A stretch of DNA of 64,000 nt from Cinnamomum chago (Eukaryota > Streptophyta > Magnoliopsida > Laurales > Lauraceae). Below the pieces are notes generated by a model that was given only the letters and a program-made list of their open reading frames with translations, searched no databases and was not told the DNA's origin. The DNA is taken from contig CP142452.1 in assembly GCA_038049695.1 (NCBI GenBank), forward strand, positions 79,162,501-79,226,500. Direction: 5' to 3'. Position numbers and translations under genes: made by a program. Positions 24,721-36,700 of the stretch are shown piece after piece (position 1 is the stretch's first letter; every line of letters begins with the position of its first letter).

Positions 24721-25160
24721 ATAGAAAATGTGTTTCCTCTTCCGCTTCCACAAAACTGACATCTGGACCTCCATCTGTACTTCCGGGGAAAAGTAATACG
24801 AAAATGAGGTTTTTTCACTCCTTGCCAAATCCACCAAACAACAATGAGGACAATCCCTGATTTGCCATAGGGTCCATTTCTGCCCCTTTGCCATCTGCTT
24901 AAATGGTCCCTTAGTAGATGGATTGGAGCGAACATCCACTCAGTAGTTTTTACTAACGAAATTCTCTTTTATGAGAACATATGCGGATGGGTATTAGAGA
25001 AATTTCCAAATGAGAATTAGATGTATCAGATGATGTTGTTTTTCATTGTTAATAAAATAGCTGTTTACATGTCATAGGTCTGATTTTCTTAAAATTGCTT
25101 CATCCAATGCCCTTTCATAACTCGCACACTAGCTTTAGTAGGTGTAAACCTAAATGCGGC

Positions 25161-25542
25161 TAGGGTTGTAAACGAGTCGATTTCGGTTCGGGTCTATGGT
25201 GGGCCCAAAACCGTTAAGGAGAAGGTGAAACCGGATCGAGACCTGGAACTGGAACCGTTAAGGAGAAGGTGGAACCGGATCCGAAACCGGAACCATATAT
25301 AAGACGGGTCTGGATCTGGATCCGGATTTAGGTAGAGAATGATATTTAAAAAATATGATTTTTAGGAGAGATTTTTGAAAATCGAGGTAATATGTCGGGT
25401 CTCGGGTCCACTAGTACAAACCAAGGTAGAACCAGACCCGTACCCATTTACTTATCGGGGCCTAAATAAGGATCCAGACCCGGTTTATAATGGGTCGGAA
25501 CTTCCAAGTAATCGGATAATCGGGCATCCATTTACATCCCTA
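25161..25542. mobile_element. hAT-type MITE, copy 1 (older)
   Basis: The ends are tagggttgtaaac and, inverted, tagggatgtaaatgg. The 8 bp before and after (aatgcggc and aatacagc) agree at 6 positions, as for a decayed 8 bp hAT target duplication. The interior shares many blocks with the copy at 39231 (for example gttaaggagaaggtggaacc). No transposase is present. Confidence 0.65.
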
Positions 25543-25823
25543 AATACAGCCGTGCTTCAAATTTATCTCAACCAAACCTGACCCCGCTTGTGATGGTCAC
25601 TTATATGCAATATCAAACCCGTCGGTGATGCATTTTGGTAAAAAATATAGGACATGAAGAGATAGATCACCCAAAACCCAAATCTATTCCAAACCCAAAT
25701 CGGTTATAAGTTCAAAACACCCACACCCACACCCACACCCACACCCACTTCGAATTTTAGAAAACCACTATCAAACCGGCCACTAACAAGAGCGTGTCTT
25801 TTTAGTTTTCACAAAAGAAAATA

Positions 25824-27628
25824 GAGGATTTTACCTAAAAAAAGAACACTTTTGGTGGCCATTGCACCAAAAAGGTCACTTTAGCCAAACCCACACTAAA
25901 CCAACCTTCTCACCCAAAAGCCCTTCCGTTTTTACAATTTTTTTAGAGGGTTGACGTCGACCACGTCGACCCTCATTTTCTATGTTGAGCGTTGACATCG
26001 ACCGTGACTATAATGCATAAGGGTCAACGTCGACGCTTATATTCACAGTCTACCAAGGCAAGAATGTCAATACCTACATCACTATCGATCCTGACAGTGT
26101 TAAGAAGATTTAGAGGTGCTTCAAATCTGAAATTAAGAACTGGGGTTTGATTAAGGTTTCCATTCATATATTTATACAAGAACAGTTTCGGGACATTTAA
26201 TTTGTTATTGTATATAGTTGGTCTTAACCCAAGTAAGCTAGCATGGGGACACACTACAGGATACTTACAACAAGGTGCCACTTCTGCTGTGAGAACACCA
26301 TCAATAATTTATTTATTTTTTCATCTTTTATTTCTTTATATATTTTTTGGTACAAAGTTATTTTATATGAAAATTGCATGTATGTCTAGATTGTGAATAT
26401 TCCATCAATCCACACTTGAAGCACTTGTTGGAAGCACTTCTATGCAATGGTGAGTTCTCAACTAAAGCACTTTGACCCTGCCATTTTCTAGTTTTTTGAA
26501 ATATTTATATTACATACAGACCCAAAACAAGGGATTGTTTTGGAACATGTTGTGCATCCATGGATGGTTGCAGATGGAGGGCCAATTCATCAGCACTTGT
26601 GCGGTGCAAGCGCATGAGTCTCATAAGCGTAGAGTCTACTGATAACAAAACCAGTATAGACGTGACACACTAAACTATTATCCTCTCTGCTAATGTACAG
26701 TGGCAAAGATAACTAAAGGATTTTGATCTCGACAGTTTGATCTATGGTGAAACCTTGAGTTTTGGGACAAAACATTTGTAATTCCCCAATATGTAGGTAG
26801 TGAGAGCTATTTGGATATATGTGCATGTTTTGGTTTGTATAAGTTCTTCCCTTTAGCCATGATGCATATTTATTATTTTGACTTTAAAAGTGTGTCTCTA
26901 TGTGTTAATTTCATGTTGTTTGGTATGTTCCTACATAAGTGGCATGAAAGTTTGTTTTAGATATCTGTTTAATCTATATGAGAGTTTAGAGTCGTGAGAG
27001 ACTCTGTCAATTGGGGCCGTGATCTTTGATTGTAGGAAAACTGATGAAAGATTACTCCTTATGCTTTATTCCTATATGCTTTAAAGCTCTTGTATAATAA
27101 CAACAAAGTAATGAAAACTTTGTTAGCTGGGATCAAAATTACTTAGGTGGTTGAAATTGTTTGGAAATACTTGGATTAGAAAAGTTATGTTTTCGTTAAT
27201 GGTCCTATTCTTGGGCCCAAGTTCTGGCGATGATTCGGGCACAAGTCTTTTTTGTCCTCCATTTTGGAATCCACTTTGGATCCTTTTAACCCCCTTGCCA
27301 CTACAATAGCAAATTAAATGTTCCAAAAATTGTTCTTGTTTGAATGAATGAGGTACCTCAATCAAATTCTAATTTTAAATTTTAAATTTGAAGTACCTTC
27401 AAATCTTCTTGACATTGCTAGGGTCGATAGTGACGAAGGTATTGACATTTTGTTTTTGCAGAATGTGAATGTCAGATAGAAAATAAGGGTCGACGTCGAC
27501 TTTAAAAAAAGGGTAAAAAAATAAAGGTTTTTTTTTTTAGAGAAAAGGCCGATTTGGTGTGTGTTCGGCTAAAGTGACATTTTTTGTGCAATAGTCTAAA
27601 GGTTTTTTTTTCTTTTCCTTAAATCCTC
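25824..27628. mobile_element. 1.8 kb TIR element upstream of the DUF2301 gene
   Basis: The left terminal block (gaggattttacct, later attgcaccaaaaaggtcact and ttagccaaac) pairs over about 90 bp with the right terminal block, which inverted reads gaggatttaagg and later attgcacaaaaaatgtcact and ttagccgaac. Inside each arm lie gacgtcgac-rich segments (25950-26040 and 27480-27500), also inverted. No transposase gene is visible. It ends about 160 bp before the ATG at 27790, so it may contribute to that promoter. Confidence 0.6.
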
Positions 27629-27789
27629 AAAAAAAAAAAAAATAATAATAATAAAGAAAGGTTTGAGACGGGTCGAATTTAAACCCGACCCATGGCATCA
27701 TTCCCACGAGTAGGCTGAATATTTCTCGAGTCTCATGCGCACCCCTGCTTCCGAAATCCTTATCCGCTAAACTGCAAAAAGTTCCCGCC

Positions 27790-30700
27790 ATGGCGGTGCT
27801 CCTCCTACCTTCTGCCACCGTTACGCTCCGACTACACTCTCCACCCAAAATATCGGCACCGATACAACCCGATGTCCGTCCTGCTTTGATTCCTTCCAAG
27901 CTTGCTAGTTCCAGGTCTTCTCTTCGAATCGGATCCGTGGTATGCAGAGCTCTCGGTGAAGGCTCTCAGCAGCAACCATTCGACGACGATCGAACGGTCT
28001 ATCAAGGAGTCTACGGACCCTGGACTGTCGATCCTTCTGACGTTCGTGAGGTATAGCACATACAGTCTCTTTGCTCCTTTTTGTTGAATTTTACATGAAT
28101 TCTGTGTGAATTGTTGATTCATGACTCGATCAGGCTGGAGGATTTTGTATGGGGTGGATTTTCCTCGGGACATGAGAAGCTATGATGGGTCACCTTCTTC
28201 TTGATTGATGCATGACTGTTTTGGTGGGGGTGGTTTTCTAGATATGACCGGTTAACCATCTGTTCTCACCCATTTTCATAAATATGGGTCTATGGAGATG
28301 TTGGGGTATTTTCAAATTTGGGTTTTTTCCCCACAGATATAGGTCCATGGAAAAGTTGGGGTGTTTTCAAATTTGGGTTTTTTCCCCTGGAGATATTATC
28401 AGTTTGAATTACTGAATATAGGGTTATGATGGAAGAAAACAGAGATTTTGGTTTAGTTATAGCTTATAGGTAGTAGATTTAGTACAAAATGGGATAATTG
28501 GAAATGAGACAGCAGAGGGTTATGTTTTGGTCCAGTGCTGCTTAGATGAAGTATCATTTTTATAAGGCAACAGTTAGGCCTAGGATGTTATATGGAGCTG
28601 AATGTTGGCAACGAAGAAAGGTGAAGAAGCTAGAGTTCATTTAGCAATTAGCAGAGATGTACTTGCTTGAAAAGATGTGTGGAGCTACTATAAATAATAG
28701 AAGTAGATACAAGTATGTTAGGAATTAAAAAAAAAAAAAAACTATGGATAAGTGTAGTCTAAGAAAAAGAAAATCAAAGAATATGGGTTGAGATGGGTTG
28801 GACATGTTTATAGAATGCTAGAAACTGCCTATGTGAGATGGATTGAGGGCTTAATAGTGAAAGGAAGAAGAATTATGAGAAGAGGGAGGCTAGTAGAGTC
28901 CTCTGGTAAAGAGGTGGGGAAAGACACACCATTTGCTTATTTTGTGGAGCAATTGAGAGCATGACACTTAGTAGGGTTCAGCAGATGTACAAAACTCACA
29001 AATGCCACCCTTAATAGATGTGTTTAGCAAGGTGAAGATGGTATGTGTGTTCTTATCTAACTAGAGAGAGAGAGAGAGATTGTATCATGGGTAGAAAAGA
29101 TCGAGAATGTGATGACCGTACATGTCATATACCCAAGTGTAAGATTTCATTTTAAGTTTCTTTCCCCATGTACGCAAGTCAACTTTAAGCACTCGGACAA
29201 GTGAAATGGGTTATGTGTAGATAATAGATTTGAGCATGTGCTCACTTGAAAATCCTTGTGTGTGTCTATTTGGTTTACAAAATGTACCAATCTTACTTTC
29301 GGCACATACTGAAATCTTTCCAGACATTTTGACTCAGGCGCTGTTATATATCTTCAAAAACTGCAAAACAATACAAATAACTCAATATTTCAATAAAACA
29401 CTTTTCTCTTCTTTTACGAATGTAAGCTGACGGTATTTATATATGTAAATATTATGTTCTGCATAATCCAAATAGCTCCTAAAAAAAAAAAAAATGTCTA
29501 ATGTCACAACAGTATCGATGGCTGCCAGTGAAGATGCCTATAGATTGATTGGTGGGGGGTGGGCATGTATAGAAGGCCATGTTAAATTGACAAAAGTATA
29601 TCCTTCATGATCCCTTGATCATCTATTACCTTAACAGAAGAGTTGTGCCAGTGTCTATTGTTCTCCTTCGGTATTATTTATGTTTTTAATATTTTTGAAA
29701 AATAAGGAACCATTTATCTTAAGAAAATGCATTCAGCATGAAAAAAGGCCAGTGAATTCATGGCCACCATCTTACAGTTCGGGATACCTTTCTGTGGACT
29801 GATCACTCCAGCAGGGTATTGCATTCCAATATTTTGGATTACTGAAATATACACCCAACTTGTCCAGAGTATAAACTAGTACCAGCTATACATGTTTATG
29901 GGCTGAGCTTGTATGTTTCCTTGCCTCATAAAGTCTGGCACTGGAACGGATCAGTTTGCAATTGCTTCCAAAAGTTTGAATAAATTTTTATGAGTTTTCA
30001 ACAGGTGATCTTATATAGATCTGGGTTGGTAACTGCTGCTGCATCATTTGTGATTGCGGGGGCTTCTGCATTCCTACCAGAACACACCTTCTTGAGGGAC
30101 ATTGTAGAACAAGATATTGATCTATTCTATGTGCTTGGAGCAGGAGGACTTGGCTTGTCATTATTCTTAATTCACATTTATGTGACCCCTATTAAACGAA
30201 CCCTGCAAGCATTATGGGCAGTTGGTGTTCTTGGATCTCTTGGGACGTATCTAAATCTTGCTCAACCTGCTAATGAAACCTTGACACAGTACGTTGTCAG
30301 TAACCCAGTAGCTGTGTGGTTTGTTGGTCCTCTCTTCGCGGCCCTGACAGGGCTCGTCTTCAAGGAAGGTAAGAGACATCAGAACTTCCTTATGTTATAC
30401 TGCTCTTAGTGCCTCCAGTAATTGGCATTGATCCTGAGTTTTTTCTTTTTATATTGTAATGTGATATTAAATTGTTCATTTCTGAGGTTTCATTCTTTTA
30501 AGTTGGAAGTGTTTTCATAATTGTTATATGTCAATTTTCTTTACAAAACATCAAATTAGTAAGGTTGTGTTTGGTAAAGTTGGAAGGACAAAATAATGGC
30601 AAAGTGTTAGGAGACAGCTGCTGGAACTCCTGTCCCCATGGGCCCATGCTATATCTCCTCACACTTCATCATGTGGTATTGCCTTCACATTCTTCACAAA

Positions 30701-33700
30701 ATGAAAACATTTGGGGGACAACAGGAAGCTGCTTTTTTAATTAAAACTACTCAATCTTTTTCTTTAACATTTTTATGTGGAGAAAACTAGCCAACCTTCT
30801 AAAAGAAAAAAGTTGGAAGGTTTTGGGATCACTGGTGGCTGGAGCAGCAGTTGTAGCAGATCACTATCCTGGCCCTTTCTCACTTTGTATTTTTATTCAA
30901 TGTTTTCAAACAGCAACTAAATGTCACTGGCTGACTTGAAAAGCAGTGAATTAAATTCTCTGTTAGAAAAAGAAAACAAATTGAAATTTTGTTTGTCCTT
31001 CGTTAGGAGGTAATAGTAAACTGGCCCTTATGTTCTGAAATCCCAGACCCTCCCAGAGGATGCCTTACCATTGTGCCAACTGCGGGTTTGACAAACAAAA
31101 ATGTTTTAGTCAAATGGTAGGCAAAGATTGAAAATATCAGTTCGTACTTCATATAGACATTATCTGCTGTTGGGGCTTGGCCATCAGGCATCCAGACTGA
31201 GCCTGTCTGTGTTAATGTTTCTGTGTAATTTATTTAGCCCATGGGGTGCATTTAGGCTTGATTTGTAGCTCTGTAAACAAGTGGGTTGTGCCCAGGCCCA
31301 ACTTTTTCCAGTTACTCTGTTGAGATCCAACTTGAGGCTAGCTATAATCCTCGTGTAGCCATTACTGGTTTGTATCAAGCCTAAATTTCTGGCCCTATTA
31401 ATAAATGTATATTATTGAAGTGGCACTAAACAATCGTAGAACACTCCGCTAACTTGACTCCAGTTTGCCCACTTCGATCATATTACTAAAACAAAGTCAA
31501 TTGCTCCGTGTTGTTAAGACATAGTTGGGCCTATTTTGTTAAACAAACAATTGACTACACTAGTCCAACCACACCTTTACACAGTTGGGCTCTATTTTCT
31601 GACTGATGGTCTTCATTCCTGAATAATAGGCCCGGTAAAAAAACGGGCTGGAGCGAAATAAGACTCAACCTTTCATAGCCCATTGTAGCCCTTTCCAAGT
31701 CAAAACTTATAGGTTAATAATACATGCTTTGCTGTCTTTTTTTATTTTGTTTTATTTTTTATCCTTGCAAATTGCTGGTGCATTAGGTCTTTTGAAGGTT
31801 CTTTGTTTTGTTTCATGAGTTAGATGTCTGTTTTTTTTTATCATAGCCATTCATTTGGAATCTTATTGGATATCTTTATCTTTGAAATGTGTCCTTGGAA
31901 TCATTTACATCTTATTACCACTCTTTCTTCATGTGCTTCTAATGAACTGCAAAAATTTTTAGCATATTATCCTTTAATGATGTATGACCATTGCAGGTCT
32001 CTGCTATGGAAAGTTAGAAGCTGGTGTTTTGACATTCATCATCCCTATTGTACTTCTTGGCCACTTGGTAAATTTTCTCAAACTGCTCAAAGGCATTTCT
32101 TTGTACCTCCATTTTAAAAAATTTGTTGTACCCTTTTTTTTTGGCTATTTTGGACTACTGGACAGGAGTGATAGTTTTAACTTTTGGATCGGTCCTTGGG
32201 CATGTGTGTGAAACTAAGGTGCCAACACCACTAAACCATGAGTATGTTGGCTTATTTCTCTGTACTTTATTTGTACTAATGCATAGAAGGACTATACATC
32301 CTTTTTACAGCTGAAGCTGATGAAGTCCTTACTGGAACCCATAAATTCTTACAATATAATTTTTTTATTGAACAAACTTAAATCAGTGAAAGAAAATAAA
32401 AAGAAACCATACAATATAGAGAAGTATATTGTAAAAGAAGGTGGAAGGGCATTGTGTGATCAATTCCCAGACCTGTTTAGGTGTGCACAAGACAAGGGAG
32501 CAACGGTCAGCTCTTATGTGAGCACAATTGGAGGCCAGATGGTTTGGGGTCCCACTTTTAGAAGGAACCTGAAAGACAATGAAGAATCCTAGTTCATTGC
32601 TCTCCTAGTCTCCTTAACTCCCTGAACAGTTATCCATTCAAAACAGTAGGGCAGATACTAGGGTGTGGATTGCCTCTGAGAATGGATCATTTTCAGTGTC
32701 CTCTTTCTTTAAGGCAATCCTAAGTAATCCCGGGGAAAGGAGCGGGGTGTATGGTATTTGGAAGTTGAAAGCTCCACCAAGGGTGCTTGTTTTCGGGTGG
32801 GTGGCTCTTAGGAAAATGATCCATACTATGGACCTTTTGAGGAGAAGGATGATGATAGTGAATGGATGCACTATGTGCTTGAGGGACGAAGAATCCGTGG
32901 ACCATCTCTTGCTAAGTTGTAAATCAGCTCAGACTATTTGGATGGCTATAATAGGAGGGTTTGGTTGCTGCTGGGTCCTTCCTCACTCTCTCCCCGAGCT
33001 TTTCCAAGCTTGGAAGGCCCCAATTGGAGACCCTAGAGGCAAAGTGATGTGGCGGTTGTCATTTTTGGCATTGATTTGGACGATTTGGAAGGAAAGAAAC
33101 TCGAGATGTTTTGAAAGAATTGCATCTAACGAGAGTAGACTGGTGGAGAAATCGAAGTATTTAATAGCTTTTTTGGTGTCTATTCTCCATTTTTTTATGG
33201 GATACTCTTTAGATCAAATTGTGTATCATTGGAAAGAGGTGGCCCTCTCTCTTGCAGGGCCTTAGTTGGCTGGTTTTAGGGTTCTTTTTGGTTTTCCTGT
33301 ATTGCTTTATTTTGCTTTCAGTACTTTCCTTTAGTACTGTTTGCTTTATTTAATGAAAGTAACCATTGAAACAAAAAAGTATACTACAAAAATCTACAAA
33401 AGAAATATGAACCAAAGGAGTAAACTTGAGAAAGGTCCCCCAACTATTGCAAGAAAGAAGAATTTAATATCACATGTAGGGGTGGCAAACAGGTTGGGTT
33501 GGGTAAAACTGGGTGGAGTTGACCATACATGTCTCCGAGTTGGAGTCTAAGTGTCTAACCCATGTCCGACCCTTTTAAGAAATTGTCAAGCGTCCTTAAC
33601 CTATGCCCGGGGAGTTTTGTAGCGTAACACACACACACTCTCTCTCTCTCTACATATATATATATATATATACAACTCTTCTAAGCTCAAGCTTAGGATA

Positions 33701-36700
33701 AGGTAAGCTCAAGTGTGTGGTGGGGTCCACCTGAGGACCCACATGGGGATGGGGGTGGGGGGATTTCAAGGACTCCCTATTATCTTCTTCTCTGCAAAAA
33801 AATCATCCCCAACCGTGATTTCTATCATCTCCATATGGGCCCAAAAGTTTAATGCTCAATAATCCATTCGGATCGATGCATAGTCGATCCAACGGTCCAG
33901 TAAATTCGGATTTGACCGAAAGTTGATGGACATGTGCAATTTAGAGGGATCATGTGTTTGGTTCATTTTGATGGACCAAAGGTGGGCCCCACAAGCATGA
34001 GCTTACGAGATTTTATAGTATATATATATATAGGGCCAACTCCCTTGAGCTGCAGCTTATTATATGCTAAGCTAGATCGTGCGAAAAGCACGTGTGACAC
34101 GGCATAGTTCCTTGTCTTCTGCAACAAATCTGAGAAGGTGGGTTCTGAGATGCTCTTCTTCTATGTCTATGTCTACAATAGATCCAAACCACAACGACAT
34201 GCACCCCACCTCTATGATTTGCTTCGATCGCGCCCGCCCCACTTCAAGATTGATCTGCAAATCAAAGATTGATACTCCGAGCCTCTTTCCTTTCACTGCG
34301 ATTTCTCCGATCTCTACAATGCACAAGTCCAATTTCAGTGGCCCCATGTCATCCCATCCCTTCCTTCTCCATTTCCAAAGAACGAAAACACCAAGACTAA
34401 TTACCTCTGGTTGCTTTCTTCGCCTGCGACTCTCTTTGCTCCGATTAGCACCAGTGGGCAGTTGCCCTCCTTCGATTTGGTTCTTCTCCGGCTACGGTGC
34501 ACCGATGAGCCTGGATCCGACTGTGCCACGATCATCTTCTTCGGTGCTAGTGGCCAAATCCAACACTAATTTGGGTTCTGCAACCAAGAGCCTTTGCAGC
34601 CTCTCTGCAAATCGGCAAAACCCCAGGCGCTAGCCTTCCTCCTTCAATTCTGGCAACCGTTAACAAAGATGGCGAGGCACTAATAACAAGAGGCAGCAGT
34701 TCTCAGTGGTGTGGGCAGCTACAGAGAACACGATCCCTGCAACAGGTCTTCTCTGGCAACTGTGGGCTCAGGTAAACTGAGAATCCTGCTGGTTTTCTGC
34801 AACCGGCGATGATTTGCAACTGCCAATCCGTTCCCTCCTGTAATCAGCACCAACCTCTCAAATGTCTTCTGATCCAAATGCATCTTCTCCTTCCCAACAA
34901 ACCGAACTCGAGATGATTTGGATTGCTACAAACCGGAGTAACCATGCTTCTGTGAAATACTTGGATGCGAATGCTACAATTAGACATAAAAAGAAGTCCT
35001 TGTAATGTAAGCAACAATGCATAAGAAGAAACTGAGCAATTACGTGGAAATCTCGCATTAGGTAGTATGATCCTCTTTTTCTCTCGGATTATGCAGAAGA
35101 CCAAAGAATAAAAGGACGTCGGAGAAGACACACACTTCCATGAACGTTGTTGCTGTCGCCGAAAGACGCAGATCACCGATCTGAGGTGGGTTCTGCTGCT
35201 GCATTTCCTTGTTGCAGATGAGACGACAGGGACTAGAGGCTTGTGTTTCGGTAGAACAGAGGAAGAGGGAGATGTGAAAAAAAAAAAGTTTTGTGTCGCG
35301 TGCTTTTCGCACGATCCAGCTTAGCTTTATAATAAGTTGCAGTTCAGGGGAGCTGGCCCATATATATATATAGGGAGGTGCTCTTGTGAGTGACACTCAC
35401 CTTACTATGAGAGATAAGGTGGGGGCCCTCACATCCATATCTAATATCAACAAGTTAAATGTGAGGGCCCCTACCTTTATCTCTCGTAGTAAGGTGAGAG
35501 TCTCTCACAAGAGCACCTCCCATATATATATATATATATATATATGAGCATGGCTCTCCTAAGCTGCAGCTTAGCTTATCCTAAGCTGAAATAATGCTGG
35601 TCCTGATTATATTTGTTTTTTGAATGTTGGAACTAGAAAATCCACTTCTGATTGGATTTATTTTGATTTTAGAGATGATCATCATGCAAAAAACAAAGAT
35701 AATCAATCTTGATTTGTGGGACCAGTATTGTTTCAACTTAGGATAAGTTAAGCTTCAGCTTAGGAGAGCTGGCCCATATATATATATGTATATATATAGA
35801 GAGCATCTCTCACCTTACTATGAGAGATAAGGTGGGGTCCCTCACATCCATATCCAATGCCAACAACTTAAATGTGAGGGCCCCCACTTTATCTCTCATA
35901 GTAAGGTGAGAGCATCTATCGTAGGAGCATCTCCCATATATATATACATATATATATATATATATTTTTTTTTCATTTATTATCTATATGAACATATACG
36001 TACATTCATAATCAGAGCTGTTCAAGAGGTGGACCCTACCACAGATAGAATGGGTGGTTTTCCCCATACAGAATGATTCTACCCATTAATGATCTAAACT
36101 TGAATGTAAACCATTAGCTATAAACTTTACTCTATTTTCCGGTAGTGCCACAAATTTTAAGCAGAAATCTTGGTTTCCTTTAAGGGCCCATTTGTTTGGA
36201 ATTCAAGTCCTACGAATTCTAAGAAATGTATTTCTAAAAGAAGCTAAAATTGAAGAAAAAAAAATGGTAAAGATCCACAAATGCACCATCACGTAATTTC
36301 CCCGTTGGTGAAGATGAATAAGGGGAGATGAAACATGAATACCCAGCCATCAACCTAGTAAATCAAATCCTAAGAAAGTCAGGGGATCCCATCTACATCT
36401 CCACCTTATATCCTAGGAATCAATTCCATACTAACAAACATGCTCTAAGGAAGAATGTGGTATTAGTATTATACTGTTTCTCCTAAAAAGAAAAGAAAAA
36501 GAAAAAGAAAAAAACCTGAGAAAAGACTGTTATATGTATATGTATAATCAATTTTTATTTAATACAAATAACATTCAAGAAGACATATTTGTGTTTCCAT
36601 TATTAACATTAATAAAAGATACATGATTACTTCATTTATATTTTCAACTTTTTGATTGGATAATCCAAATTTAGACCTAATAACACCACCCAGTGAAAAC

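Larger units (their letters stand above)
13040..25160. other. Gene-poor intergenic region
   Basis: No convincing protein-coding gene was found. It contains a palindromic CACTA-like MITE, short tandem duplications (about 67 bp at 13577-13700; 83 bp at 17173-17338), T- and A-rich tracts, a SINE-like copy, and a foldback at 24533. A possible isolated CACTA-type end (cactacaaaaagaag) lies at about 14147. The GC-richer patch 17650-18120 is the only stretch that looks different in composition; it is described separately. Confidence 0.6.

Noticed and set aside
24477-24935. 152-residue minus-strand frame as a gene
   Set aside because: It spans a foldback MITE, has no family resemblance and low-complexity stretches; it is a chance frame.
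32663-33265. 200-residue frame as an extra exon of the DUF2301 gene
   Set aside because: It encodes a LINE zf-RVT domain, and the DUF2301 protein is continuous without it.
34079-34633. Long open frame as an independent host gene
   Set aside because: It lies wholly inside the TIR element at 34033-35359 in an intron and has no recognised domain, so I treat it as transposon cargo at most.
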